In this document: positions 52,133-60,785 of the stretch, piece after piece
Numbering within the stretch: the stretch's first letter is position 1
Layout: every line of letters starts with the position of its first letter
Assembly (NCBI RefSeq): GCF_004010325.2
Contig: NZ_SADR02000013.1
Span: 1-64,000, forward strand
DNA length: 64,000 bases
Direction: 5' to 3'
Origin: Mesorhizobium sp. M00.F.Ca.ET.216.01.1.1
Lineage (GTDB): Bacteria; Pseudomonadota; Alphaproteobacteria; Rhizobiales; Rhizobiaceae
Position numbers and translations under genes: made by a program
Notes under the pieces: generated by a model
What the model saw: the letters and a program-made list of their open reading frames with translations, nothing else
Told to the model about the DNA's origin: nothing
Databases searched by the model: none

Positions 52133-52540
52133 TCAGCTCGCAACGCGAAAGGGATTGACGATGCGCAAGCCTTCGTCGAGCGCCATTCCGTGCTGCATAT
52201 CCTCCGACCAAAGTGTGTCGCAACCGGCGTGAATCGCTGCGGAGGCGATCATGGCGTCATAGGTGGAAAGGCCATACCGCTCGGCGAGCCTCAATCCTGT
52301 TTCGTGGGTCTCGAGCGTGAGCGGGTGAACCGTCAACAGGCCGCGCAGTGTGGTAAGCAGCGCATGTGTGTCGGCCCAGGACATTTGCATCTTCCGACGC
52401 GCGACGTTGGCGAGTTCATTGAGAACCTGCACGCTGATTGCTCCCCCAGCGGCGATGGCCGCCTCGGCCCGATCCGCCTTCGCCGTATCGCCTGACACGA
52501 CATAGACAAGGACATTGGTGTCGAAAAAACTAACGGGCAT
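52133..52540 (-). CDS. vapC: PIN-domain toxin VapC
   Basis: The 135-residue protein has the PIN acidic residues: FFDTNVLVYV (first Asp), VLNELANVARRK (Glu) and LSTYDAMIASAA, then LWSEDMQHG (further Asp residues). VapC toxins are RNases that cut tRNA or rRNA. It overlaps the antitoxin gene by 11 bases, which is standard for VapBC pairs. Confidence 0.9.
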   Translation of the reverse strand: MPVSFFDTNVLVYVVSGDTAKADRAEAAIAAGGAISVQVLNELANVARRKMQMSWADTHALLTTLRGLLTVHPLTLETHETGLRLAERYGLSTYDAMIASAAIHAGCDTLWSEDMQHGMALDEGLRIVNPFRVAS

Positions 52541-52760
52541 TAGCCTCGTCTCGATCGAACTTGAAGTCAGCGGGAAGCCGACCGCGGAAGGCGCGGAGAC
52601 GCTTCAGCAACTCATCGCGCCCGGGCTTGCGCGCGACGCCAAGCTGGCGGGCGTCAGCGACATGGATTTCGATCTCGTCGCCCTCCCTGAGCTCAAGCGC
52701 TTCGACCACAGCGGCAGGAAGGCGGACGGCGAGACTATTTCCCCATTTGGCGACCTGCAT
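52530..52760 (-). CDS. vapB: AbrB/SpoVT-type antitoxin VapB
   Basis: The 76-residue protein starts with MQVAKWGNSLAVRLPAAVVE and continues LREGDEIEIHVAD, the swapped-hairpin DNA-binding fold. The C-terminal basic/acidic tail should block VapC. ATG 52760 has GGAGGG upstream. It likely represses its own operon through the inverted repeat at 52776-52803. Confidence 0.9.
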   Translation of the reverse strand: MQVAKWGNSLAVRLPAAVVEALELREGDEIEIHVADARQLGVARKPGRDELLKRLRAFRGRLPADFKFDRDEANAR

Positions 52761-52775
52761 GTCATTCCCTCCTTT

Positions 52776-52803
52776 GGATATACGATGGAAGATATGTATA
52801 TCC
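52776..52803 (-). promoter_or_regulatory. Inverted-repeat operator of vapBC
   Basis: GGATATAC (52776-52783) and GTATATCC (52796-52803) form a perfect 8-bp inverted repeat with a 12-base spacer, 16 bases before the vapB start. AbrB-type antitoxins bind such repeats to control their own genes. Confidence 0.7.
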
Positions 52804-52914
52804 AGGAGTTGTCGAGGTCAAGGATCGTCGGATGTCGCCATAGACCGCGTATGATTGAGAGGTTGTCGACGATCTTCTCTTCGTTGGCCCAACGAGACGA
52901 TTCTCGCCGGAGCT

Positions 52915-53580
52915 TTAGTCCTCGGAGCCACCGCCCGCCGCAGAGGCTCGCCTGGGCCGGCGGACGGCTCGCACCTTGCCGCTGCTTCCGCCGCCGCAGA
53001 AGAACTGATCGTTGCCATCGGACTCGAGCCCCGACACGCCCACTCCGGGCGGCATCTCGAGCTTTTCCAAAACCTCTCCCGTTCGAGGATCGATACGCCT
53101 CACATCGCTCTCGTCACCTTCCCAGGTGCCATGCCAGAGCTCACCGTCGACCCAGGTGACCCCGGTAACGAATCGATTCGATTCGATGGTGCGAAGAATC
53201 ATCCCTGTCTGGGGATCGATCTGATGGATCCTCCGGTCCTGAGCCTGCCCCACCCAGAGCGTCCCTTCGGCCCACGCGAGCCCGGAGTCGCCGCCACCGC
53301 CGGGCGCCGGAATGGTGGAAAGCACACGGCCGGTCTCAGGATCGATCTTCTGGATGCGATCCTCTGCGATCTGGAACAGATGCTGGCCGTCGAATGCCGT
53401 TCCCGCGTGTGCTGCGACCTCGATCGTGCGCACCGCCTTGCCGCTTGCCGGATCGAAGGCGTTCAGCCTGTCTCCCGAGGCGAACCAGACGTTCTGGCCA
53501 TCGAAGGTCAGGCCAGCCACACGCTCGGCGCCCGGAAAGGGTCCATATTCGCGGAGGATTTCGGCAGCGGTCGGTTTCAT
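52915..53580 (-). CDS. Beta-propeller protein (glutamine cyclotransferase-like)
   Basis: The 221-residue protein has repeated blades of the form L-x-F-D-G-x-N-x-W ... I-x-x-I-D-P-x-T-G-x-V-L-x-T-I, about five in number (for example KIDPETGRVLSTIPAPGG and QIDPQTGMILRTIESN). This is the pattern of YncE/Vgb and glutaminyl cyclotransferase-like propellers. No signal peptide is seen. It lies 111 bases after an HTH gene on the same strand. Confidence 0.7.
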   Translation of the reverse strand: MKPTAAEILREYGPFPGAERVAGLTFDGQNVWFASGDRLNAFDPASGKAVRTIEVAAHAGTAFDGQHLFQIAEDRIQKIDPETGRVLSTIPAPGGGGDSGLAWAEGTLWVGQAQDRRIHQIDPQTGMILRTIESNRFVTGVTWVDGELWHGTWEGDESDVRRIDPRTGEVLEKLEMPPGVGVSGLESDGNDQFFCGGGSSGKVRAVRRPRRASAAGGGSED

Positions 53581-53691
53581 CCGTGCGTCCTAAAGCATTT
53601 TGTAGCCAGATGGAATCATCGGTGTCCGCATAAATCCGGCAAAACAGATAATTAGAGCGATTATCCGGTTCCGGACGAACCGAGAACTGCT

Positions 53692-54912
53692 CTAGTCGTT
53701 CGGCAGCGGGCCGGGGAGTAACAAGATTGTCGGGAAACCCGGCACCTGCGGGGTCATCCAGCGAAGCGCCCGCCCACGCCCGAACGACTGCACCTTGCCC
53801 GCCTGCGCCAGCTGCTCCAGCGCCCGTTGCACAGTGCGCGGGCTGGCGCCAAGCGCGATCGCCAGGGCTGAGCTCGACCATGGCTCGCCATCGGCAAGCA
53901 AGGCCAGCACCTGCGCATTCTCTTCGTCGGCGGGCGGCGCCAGTACCACGACCGCGCCGGCGTGGCGCGATGAGAGCGCGAAGCCGCGCTTCGTCGCCTT
54001 CACCTGTGCGAGCATGCCAAGCTCCGCACGCAGCCGCCCGGCCTCGACCCGCAGCCGAGCGCGATGCGATTCATCGGCGTCCTTTCCCCGGAAGGCGCGT
54101 GCGATGAGCGTACTTCTTGCCACGTCCGAGGGCCAGGCTTCAGCCAGCGCGCGGGCCAGCGCGAACAGCACCGGGCGGGTCGCCAGCGAGATCACCGTGC
54201 CTGCATTGCGAACGACGTTGCGGCAGGCATCAACCACCAATGCCCCCGATGTCAGCAGCGCCTCAACCTCTTCAAGCAGCAGCGGGCGTTCGCCGCCGCG
54301 CGCGATGAGGCGCGCCACCGGCGCGTCCAGCACCAGCGATGCGCTCTCCACCTCGGCCATCAGTGCCGGGATGCCAGACGCGCCCGCGGCCTGCGCCGCG
54401 CGGGCGAGTGCTTCGCGTGCCGGCCTGGTCCGCAACCGCCGGATGGCAATGCCCGCGACCGCCAGTTCGTGGGCGGCCCGCGATGCCGGTGGCAGCGGCG
54501 AAGGGTCGAAGCCGTCCAGCCTGCGCTCGGCCTCATCGAGATGGCCGATCAAAAGCAGGCGCCGCACAGCGAGATTGCGCGCATGAGCGGCGTTGACGCG
54601 GTCGCCATGCGCTTCGAGCGTAGCGCGCGCCTGATCGAGCGCCTTGACCGGCCAGGAGAGGTCGCGCGAAACGAGCGCGATCTCAGCCTCGGCCACGACA
54701 CAGCGCGCGCGGGCCACCGCCTCCCTCGGGCTGAACGCGCGCGCCGCACTTTTCAGCAGCGCCTTCGCTCGGACGAGATCGCCGAGTTGCGCCATGGCGA
54801 TGCCGCGCAGCGCCAGTGCCGGCGCGTCGTTGCGCAGGGCAACCCGCTTCAAGGCGCCGAGCGGATCACCCGCCGCAAGCGCATGCGCCGCAGCGGTGAT
54901 CAGCGAGTCCAT
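53692..54912 (-). CDS. Helical-repeat protein with C-terminal helix-turn-helix
   Basis: ATG 54912 gives 406 residues. The first 300 residues are Ala/Arg-rich helices with TPR-like spacing. The C-terminus has LADGEPWSSSALAIALGASP, then RTVQRALEQLAQAGKVQSFG, a winged helix. It is probably a transcription regulator for the beta-propeller gene or the divergent SDR gene. The upstream extension to 55062 is not needed. Confidence 0.72.
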   Translation of the reverse strand: MDSLITAAAHALAAGDPLGALKRVALRNDAPALALRGIAMAQLGDLVRAKALLKSAARAFSPREAVARARCVVAEAEIALVSRDLSWPVKALDQARATLEAHGDRVNAAHARNLAVRRLLLIGHLDEAERRLDGFDPSPLPPASRAAHELAVAGIAIRRLRTRPAREALARAAQAAGASGIPALMAEVESASLVLDAPVARLIARGGERPLLLEEVEALLTSGALVVDACRNVVRNAGTVISLATRPVLFALARALAEAWPSDVARSTLIARAFRGKDADESHRARLRVEAGRLRAELGMLAQVKATKRGFALSSRHAGAVVVLAPPADEENAQVLALLADGEPWSSSALAIALGASPRTVQRALEQLAQAGKVQSFGRGRALRWMTPQVPGFPTILLLPGPLPND

Positions 54913-55074
54913 CGGAATCCCGTCACACTTGTCACTCCCATGGTTCCGATGACCAGCCCTAAGTTTGTCCCGTGACCAACCCAGTCCTATCGGGAACGGC
55001 AACTGTAGCCAACCTGAATTGCGGCGCGATTGCGGACTGAGTTCGAACGCAACGACAGGCACTAGGAGACGGCA

Positions 55075-55800
55075 ATGAAGATCGCAGATTCAACAATTCT
55101 GGTGACTGGGGCCAATCGGGGCATCGGTCGGGCACTGGTCGAGGAAGCCTTGGGGAGAGGGGCGAAGCGCGTCTTTGCCGGAACGCGCAAGCCCATGGCT
55201 CACTCGGACCGGCGCGTTACATCTCTGACCGTGGACGTGACGAGCGCAGCGCAGATTCGGCGAGCTGTCGAGGAGGTCGAATCTCTCGATATCCTCATTA
55301 ACAATGCCGGCGTATCGCCTTTCGATGACCTCAGCGATCGTCGTGTGCTCGAACAACTGCTCGCCGTCAACCTCTTCGGCCCGTATGACGTGACCCAGGC
55401 TCTCCTGCCGTTGCTGGTTAGGTCGCGGGGAGCCATCGTCAACGTTCTGTCGTTGTCGTCGCTTGCCGCCGTGCCGTTCAGTCCAGCCTACTCAGTCTCG
55501 AAAGCGGCCGCGTTCTCTCTGTCACAGTCGCTGCGCACTCTTTTGGCTGGACGAGGTGTCAGCGTCCATAGGGTCCTTCCCGGCCCCGTGGACACGGACA
55601 TGACACGAGATCTGGACATACCGAAGGCCTCTCCGGAGTCTGTTGCGCGCGCAATCTTGGACGGAGTGGAGAAAGGGGAGGAGGAAATCTTCCCAGATTC
55701 CATATCAGAGTCCGTGGCGGACGGCTGGCGCAGCAGTGCGGTCAAGGCGCTTGAGCGCCAGTTTGCTGCGTACGCAGAGGCAACGCCCGTCAAGTCATGA
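55075..55800 (+). CDS. Short-chain dehydrogenase/reductase
   Basis: The 241-residue SDR has LVTGANRGIGRALVEEALGR, DVTSAAQIR, NNAGVSPFDD, and SLSSLAAVPFSPAYSVSKAA with the Ser-Tyr-Lys triad. PGPVDTDMTRD follows. The substrate is unknown. AGGAG lies nine bases before ATG 55075. The DUF899 gene follows after 22 bases. Confidence 0.9.
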   Translation: MKIADSTILVTGANRGIGRALVEEALGRGAKRVFAGTRKPMAHSDRRVTSLTVDVTSAAQIRRAVEEVESLDILINNAGVSPFDDLSDRRVLEQLLAVNLFGPYDVTQALLPLLVRSRGAIVNVLSLSSLAAVPFSPAYSVSKAAAFSLSQSLRTLLAGRGVSVHRVLPGPVDTDMTRDLDIPKASPESVARAILDGVEKGEEEIFPDSISESVADGWRSSAVKALERQFAAYAEATPVKS

Positions 55801-55822
55801 GTACGAAAGAAGGAGAAGAACG

Positions 55823-56635
55823 ATGACACACAGGACCGGAACACGTGAGGAGTGGTTGGCGGCACGCCTTGATCTGCTCGAGGCGGAGAAGGAGCTCACG
55901 CGCAAAAGCGATGAGCTGGCGCGGCGGCGGCAGGAGCTGCCGTGGGTTCGGATCGACAAGCAGTATCGGTTCGACACTGACGGGGGGAGCGCCTCGCTGG
56001 CAAGCCTCTTCCAAGGGCGCTCGCAGCTCCTCGTCTACCATTTCATGTTCGGGCCCGACTACAAGGCAGGCTGTCCGTCCTGCTCGGCGATCGCGGACGG
56101 CTTCAACGGCATCGTCGTCCATCTGGAAAATCACGACGTCGCATTCTCGGCGGTGTCGCGCGCCCCGCTCGCCACGCTGCAGGCTTACAAGCGGCGGATG
56201 GGATGGACGTTTCCCTGGGCGTCCTCGCTCGGCAGCGACTTCAACTTCGACTTCAACGTTTCGCTCACCGAGGAGCAACAGCGCGAGGGAGCCGCCGAAT
56301 ACAACTACCGGCGCGAGTCGGCATGGGCGGAAAGCGGGATCGGCGACTCACTGACGAAAGGCGGCGAGGGGCCTGTCGCCGAGATCGCGGCCACGACAGG
56401 AACCGATGTGGCCACCTACACGCGCGAGCGGCCGGGCATGAGCGCGTTTGTGCTCGAGGACGGCGTCGTCTACCACGCCTATTCGACCTATGCACGCGGA
56501 CTGGACGGCCTCTGGGGCATGTACCAATGGCTCGACCGTGCCCCTCTGGGGCGCAACGAGAACGGCATCTGGTGGCGCCGCCACGACGAATACGACAAGC
56601 GTCGAGCGATATCGCGGGGAGGGTCGCCACAATGA
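55823..56635 (+). CDS. DUF899 thioredoxin-like protein
   Basis: ATG 55823 follows AAGGAGAAG. The 270-residue protein has EEWLAARLDLLEAEKELTRK, then RRRQELPWVRIDKQYRFDT, a DUF899 start, and YHFMFGPDYKAGCPSCSAIAD with a Cys-x2-Cys in the thioredoxin-fold position. SLGSDFNFDFNV also fits. The function of the family is not established. It overlaps the following small gene as ATGA. Confidence 0.87.
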   Translation: MTHRTGTREEWLAARLDLLEAEKELTRKSDELARRRQELPWVRIDKQYRFDTDGGSASLASLFQGRSQLLVYHFMFGPDYKAGCPSCSAIADGFNGIVVHLENHDVAFSAVSRAPLATLQAYKRRMGWTFPWASSLGSDFNFDFNVSLTEEQQREGAAEYNYRRESAWAESGIGDSLTKGGEGPVAEIAATTGTDVATYTRERPGMSAFVLEDGVVYHAYSTYARGLDGLWGMYQWLDRAPLGRNENGIWWRRHDEYDKRRAISRGGSPQ

Positions 56636-56904
56636 TTGGCCAGCCTGAATCTGCAGGGGCCTCTGATGGATGCGGCGGTGCGGCAGCCCTTGGCGCCGCC
56701 GACTGGCTGTCCCTCGCGGCTGCGCCGACATTCGCAATCATGGCGCTGCTGACGCTTCTTGGCGGGGCGCCGGATATGATGTGCTCGGCCGCGCAAGATG
56801 CGTCACCGCTGAACGGAATGGTGCCGATGTACTTGCTCATGACTGCCTTCCATTCGGCGCCTTGGCTGAAGCTGGTTTCCAGCCGACAACGCGGTGCCCG
56901 TTAG
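56632..56904 (+). CDS. Small membrane protein coupled to DUF899
   Basis: The 90-residue protein has two short hydrophobic segments (LSLAAAPTFAIMALLTLLGG and GMVPMYLLMTAF) and two Cys. Its start overlaps the DUF899 stop (ATGA), so it is translated together with it. The family is not recognised. Its end overlaps the convergent ABC gene by four bases. Confidence 0.6.
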   Translation: MIGQPESAGASDGCGGAAALGAADWLSLAAAPTFAIMALLTLLGGAPDMMCSAAQDASPLNGMVPMYLLMTAFHSAPWLKLVSSRQRGAR

Positions 56905-57752
56905 CGTGACATCACCTCACGACCTTGTCCGGGCCCCGTCGTCTCCTCGGCGCCGGCACTGTCAGCTGAAAGTACCGCGCTCTTGAGGAGCTTCGAATAT
57001 GGATGCTGCGGAGCGTCGAGCACTGTGCGGGCATTGCCGGCCTCCACCACACGTCCTTTCTGCATGATGATGATGCGATCGCTGATGTAGTAGGCGGTGG
57101 CGAGATCGTGGGTGATGTAGACGATCGACATGCCGAACTCATCGCGGAGCGTCTTGAAGAGGTAGACGATGGACATGCGAAGTGAGGCGTCGACCATCGA
57201 AACCGGCTCGTCGGCGACGAGCAGAGCGGGCCGGGAGATGAGTGCGCGGGCGATCGCGGTGCGCTGCAACTGGCCGCCGGAAAGCTCGTGCGGGAAGCGT
57301 CCGCGGATTTCGGCGAGCGACAGGCCGACCTGCCGCAGTGCTTGGTCGCACGCGCTGTCCATCCTGTCCGAGCTTACACGCGCCAGATGGTGAGCCGTCG
57401 CGTATAGATAACGGTCGACACGCTTCAGCGGGTTGAAGGCTTCATACGGGTTCTGGAAGATCGGCTGCACCTGCCGCATGAAATCGAGCCGCGCCCGCCG
57501 GCCGCGGATTGTCGCGAGCGCCTTGCCGCGGAAGCGGATTGTACCCGCGCTCGCCGAAACCATGTTGAGGATCATGCGGGCAAGCGTCGTCTTGCCGCTG
57601 CCCGACTCACCGATGATGGCGAAGATCTCGGGCCGCGACGCGTCGAGCCCGAAGCTCACATCGTCTACGGCCCTGAAGCTTGTCCGCGCAAACAGCCCGC
57701 CCGACGAGTAGCTCCTCGTGACGTGATCGAGGTTGAGCAGATCCTCCGTCAT
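56901..57752 (-). CDS. ABC importer ATPase 2 (DppF/OppF type)
   Basis: ATG 57752 overlaps the previous stop as ATGA. The 283-residue protein has Walker A GESGSGKTT, signature LSGGQLQRTAIARAL, Walker B LLVADEPVS and the switch His in YITHDLATAYYISD. It lacks the C-terminal Oligo_HPY Cys motif that its partner has. It energises import of the oligosaccharide or oligopeptide bound by the protein at 60786. Confidence 0.9.
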   Translation of the reverse strand: MTEDLLNLDHVTRSYSSGGLFARTSFRAVDDVSFGLDASRPEIFAIIGESGSGKTTLARMILNMVSASAGTIRFRGKALATIRGRRARLDFMRQVQPIFQNPYEAFNPLKRVDRYLYATAHHLARVSSDRMDSACDQALRQVGLSLAEIRGRFPHELSGGQLQRTAIARALISRPALLVADEPVSMVDASLRMSIVYLFKTLRDEFGMSIVYITHDLATAYYISDRIIIMQKGRVVEAGNARTVLDAPQHPYSKLLKSAVLSADSAGAEETTGPGQGREVMSR

Positions 57753-58810
57753 TGAACAAGACCGCTCCGCTGTCCCAGGTTTTTCGCGAACATTTGTTCT
57801 CCGCCCGGCCGCACGACCGGATTGACCGCGTGGCAGGCGACGCGATGGTGCGGATCGGCGGCGATCATCTCGGGGGCCAGTTCGCGGCAAATGTCCATGG
57901 CCAGCGGACAGCGCGGATGAAACCGGCAACCGCTCGGTGGGTCCGCCATGCTGGGCGGCGCGCCGGTGAGCGCGGTCCTGGGCGAATTGTCGCCGATCCG
58001 CGGCAGGCTGGCTATCAGGTGCTGCGTGTAGGGGTGCTTCGGGTTTCTGAAAACCTCGGCCGTTGGCGCCTCCTCCACCAGGCGTCCGGCATACATGATG
58101 CCTAGCCGATCGGAGATATTGGCGTGAACGGCCATGTCGTGGGTGACGAAGATCATCGACGAGCCAATTTCCCGTTGTGCCTCACGGATCAGTTCCAGCA
58201 CACTTTTCTGGACAACCACGTCGAGCGCCGTCGTCGGTTCGTCGGCGATGATGAAATCAGGCCGGCAGACCGTGGCGAGCGCGATCGCGACGCGCTGGCG
58301 CATGCCGCCAGAGAGCTCGTGGGGATAGGCGTCGAGCACGCTTGGCTTAAGCTGGAGACGCTCCAGATGCGCGATGACGGCGTTGGAGAACTGCTGCTTC
58401 GGCAGGCCCATATGGGGAAGGGCGAAATCGTTGAAGGATTCGCGCACGCGCCTGACCGGATTGAGCACGTTCATCGAGCCTTGCGGGATATAGGAAAGAT
58501 GGCGCCAGCGGATCGACGACAGGGCGGCACGGTCCAGCCGATAGATGTCACGGTCCAGAAAGCTGTAGCGGATAGAGCCGCCGACGACGGTCAGCGGCGG
58601 CCGGATGGCCGCGGCGATGGTCTTGACGAAAGTGGTCTTGCCCGAGCTCGATTCGCCGGCAAGCCCATAGATTTCGTTGCGGCCGACCTCAAGCGAGATG
58701 TCGTCGACGGCACGCACCTCGCGCTGTGTGCCGAAGTAGCGCATCACGTAGTAGGCGCGCAGGTGCTCGACGGCGAGCATGACCTTCTTCGATCCGTTGG
58801 CTCCAGTCAT
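57749..58810 (-). CDS. ABC importer ATPase 1 (DppD/OppD type)
   Basis: ATG 58810 overlaps the permease stop by four bases and gives 353 residues. Walker A is GESSSGKTT (Gly to Ser against the usual GESGSGK), the signature is LSGGMRQRVAIALA, and Walker B is FIIADEPTTALD. The Oligo_HPY end GCRFHPRCPLAMDICRE is present. Confidence 0.9.
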   Translation of the reverse strand: MTGANGSKKVMLAVEHLRAYYVMRYFGTQREVRAVDDISLEVGRNEIYGLAGESSSGKTTFVKTIAAAIRPPLTVVGGSIRYSFLDRDIYRLDRAALSSIRWRHLSYIPQGSMNVLNPVRRVRESFNDFALPHMGLPKQQFSNAVIAHLERLQLKPSVLDAYPHELSGGMRQRVAIALATVCRPDFIIADEPTTALDVVVQKSVLELIREAQREIGSSMIFVTHDMAVHANISDRLGIMYAGRLVEEAPTAEVFRNPKHPYTQHLIASLPRIGDNSPRTALTGAPPSMADPPSGCRFHPRCPLAMDICRELAPEMIAADPHHRVACHAVNPVVRPGGEQMFAKNLGQRSGLVQ

Positions 58811-59670
58811 ACCTTGCTGTCCATCCGCATCAGCCGGCTCCTCGGATCGATATACTCGTTCATCGAGACCGACAGCAGGTAAAGTCCAAGAAAGGCCATG
58901 ATGACCAGCGCTACCGGGAAAACGATCCACCACCAGACACCGGCGACCATCGCCGTATGCTGGTTCGCCCAGTAGATCATCGTGCCGATGGTCGGCGTCT
59001 CGATGTTGGTGAAACCGATCACCGAAAGGGTCACCTCCAATCCGATCGACCAGTTCATGTTGTTGAGCGTGGTGGAGAAGACGATGGGAAGAACATAGGG
59101 CAGATGTTCTTCGACGAGTATCTGGCGGGCGCTCATTCCGGAAAAGACGCTCATTGCCGTGAATTCGCGCGTCCTCAGGCTGAGTGCTACCGAGCGGATC
59201 AGCCGCGCGTCGTAGGGCCAGCCGAGCGACGCCATCGCGATCGCGAGCAGGGGCCACGACATCTGGTCGTGCATCATGAAAAAGAACAGCACCAGGATCG
59301 GAAACAGCGGGATCACGACGAAGGTATCGTTGATCGTCATCAGGACGCGATCGACCACGCCGCCAGCATAGCCGGCGACCAGCCCGATCAGAAGCGACAG
59401 GATGCGGCTCATCAGGGCGACGGAAAGGCCGAACAGGAGCGAATTGCGGATGGCAAGCGTAAGTTGCCAGAACACATCCTGCCCGCGCGAATTGGTGCCG
59501 AACGGATAGGCCCAGGAGGGCGGTACGTCCGGAGGCACGACATAGCTGTCCAGCGGCGGATAGGGCGAGAAGAACGAGGCGACCGCGAAGCCGAACACGA
59601 CCAGGATCAGAATCGTTCCGAGTGCGAACTCGCGATTGTAGCGGAACAGGTCGCGGACGATCTTCAGCAC
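58807..59670 (-). CDS. ABC importer permease 2 (DppC type)
   Basis: GTG 59670 is preceded by GGGGTGAGG and gives 287 residues; the frame upstream runs into the previous gene. The protein has six helices, an N-terminal OppC domain and the BPD_transp loop ending SLRTREFTAMSVFSGMSARQ. The first permease gene ends five bases before it. Confidence 0.87.
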   Translation of the reverse strand: MLKIVRDLFRYNREFALGTILILVVFGFAVASFFSPYPPLDSYVVPPDVPPSWAYPFGTNSRGQDVFWQLTLAIRNSLLFGLSVALMSRILSLLIGLVAGYAGGVVDRVLMTINDTFVVIPLFPILVLFFFMMHDQMSWPLLAIAMASLGWPYDARLIRSVALSLRTREFTAMSVFSGMSARQILVEEHLPYVLPIVFSTTLNNMNWSIGLEVTLSVIGFTNIETPTIGTMIYWANQHTAMVAGVWWWIVFPVALVIMAFLGLYLLSVSMNEYIDPRSRLMRMDSKV

Positions 59671-59674
59671 GACC

Positions 59675-60676
59675 TCACCCCTGCACCACGCGCGGGTCAA
59701 GCAGCGGATAGATGATATCAATGACCAGGATCGCCGCCGCCACTGCAATGATCGACACGGATGTGATGCCGAGCACCAGGCTGTAGTCACCGGCGTTCAC
59801 GGCCCGGACCAGCAGCGTGCCAAGGCCAGGATAGCCGAACACGACTTCGGTGATGATCGCACCGTTGAAGATGGCGCCGAGCGACAGGGCGAGCCCTGTC
59901 ACCTGTGGCGAGAGCGCATTGCGCATGACGTAGGAAAACAGGATGCGGCGGCGATCGACGCCGCCAAGCTCGGCATAGGTGACGTAATCCTCGGTCACGA
60001 TGTTTGAGACGAGCGAGCGCATGCCGATGAACCATGCGCCCATCCCGACGAGCACCAGCGAAAGCGCGGGTAGGATGGAATGCTGGATGATGCTGGCGGC
60101 GAAGGCGAAGCCTTGCCGGTCGATATTCATCTCGGCTCCGCCGCTGATCGGAAGAACCGGCCAAAGGAAGCCGAAGACGATGAGAAGGATGAAGGCGACG
60201 ATGTAATAGGGGATCGGCTGCAGGCTCATCGCGACAATCCCCAAGGCCTTGAGCAGGATGTTCCTGCGATAGTAGCCGGCAAGGCCGCCGAGGAAATTGC
60301 CGACCATCCAGGCGATGAGCGTCGAGCAGACGAGCAGGCCGACCGTCCATGGCAGCGCCTGCCAGATGAGGGTCGAGACAGGCGTCGGGAATGCGGAGAG
60401 CGACGGCCCGAAGTCGCCCGTCGCCAGGCGCTTCCAGAACGTGACGTATTGCTGCGGGGCTGACCCTTCTAGGCCGTAGAGTTCGCGCAGCGCCTTGCGC
60501 ATCACCTCGACCATCTCGGGGCTGGATTGGCCGAACATGGTGACGGAGCTGATCGCCTGCTCGACCGGATCGATCGGTGTGAGATGGGTGATGAGATAGG
60601 CGACATTGATGCCGATGAAGACGACAAGAACGAACTGCGCGAGGCGACTGACGAAATAGAGAGCGTAAGTTCTCAT
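59675..60676 (-). CDS. ABC importer permease 1 (DppB type)
   Basis: The 333-residue protein has six helices and an OppB-type N-terminus. The EAA-like loop DYVTYAELGGVDRRRILFSY contacts the ATPases. It begins 109 bases after the binding-protein gene, across a strong hairpin. Confidence 0.9.
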   Translation of the reverse strand: MRTYALYFVSRLAQFVLVVFIGINVAYLITHLTPIDPVEQAISSVTMFGQSSPEMVEVMRKALRELYGLEGSAPQQYVTFWKRLATGDFGPSLSAFPTPVSTLIWQALPWTVGLLVCSTLIAWMVGNFLGGLAGYYRRNILLKALGIVAMSLQPIPYYIVAFILLIVFGFLWPVLPISGGAEMNIDRQGFAFAASIIQHSILPALSLVLVGMGAWFIGMRSLVSNIVTEDYVTYAELGGVDRRRILFSYVMRNALSPQVTGLALSLGAIFNGAIITEVVFGYPGLGTLLVRAVNAGDYSLVLGITSVSIIAVAAAILVIDIIYPLLDPRVVQG

Positions 60677-60742
60677 CGCTTCGGCCGTGCCGTTGAATGC
60701 ATCATCTCGTCCTGCGTCATCTCGTCTTGCATCTGCTGCGCA

Positions 60743-60776
60743 CCGGGCGAGGCGGGGTCCGCGCCACCTCGCCCGG
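60743..60776 (-). promoter_or_regulatory. Strong hairpin between binding-protein and permease genes
   Basis: CCGGGCGAGG (60743-60752) pairs perfectly with CCTCGCCCGG (60767-60776). No T-run follows on the minus strand. Such hairpins usually protect the binding-protein mRNA and lower permease expression. Confidence 0.6.
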
Positions 60777-60785
60777 CATGTGCCG

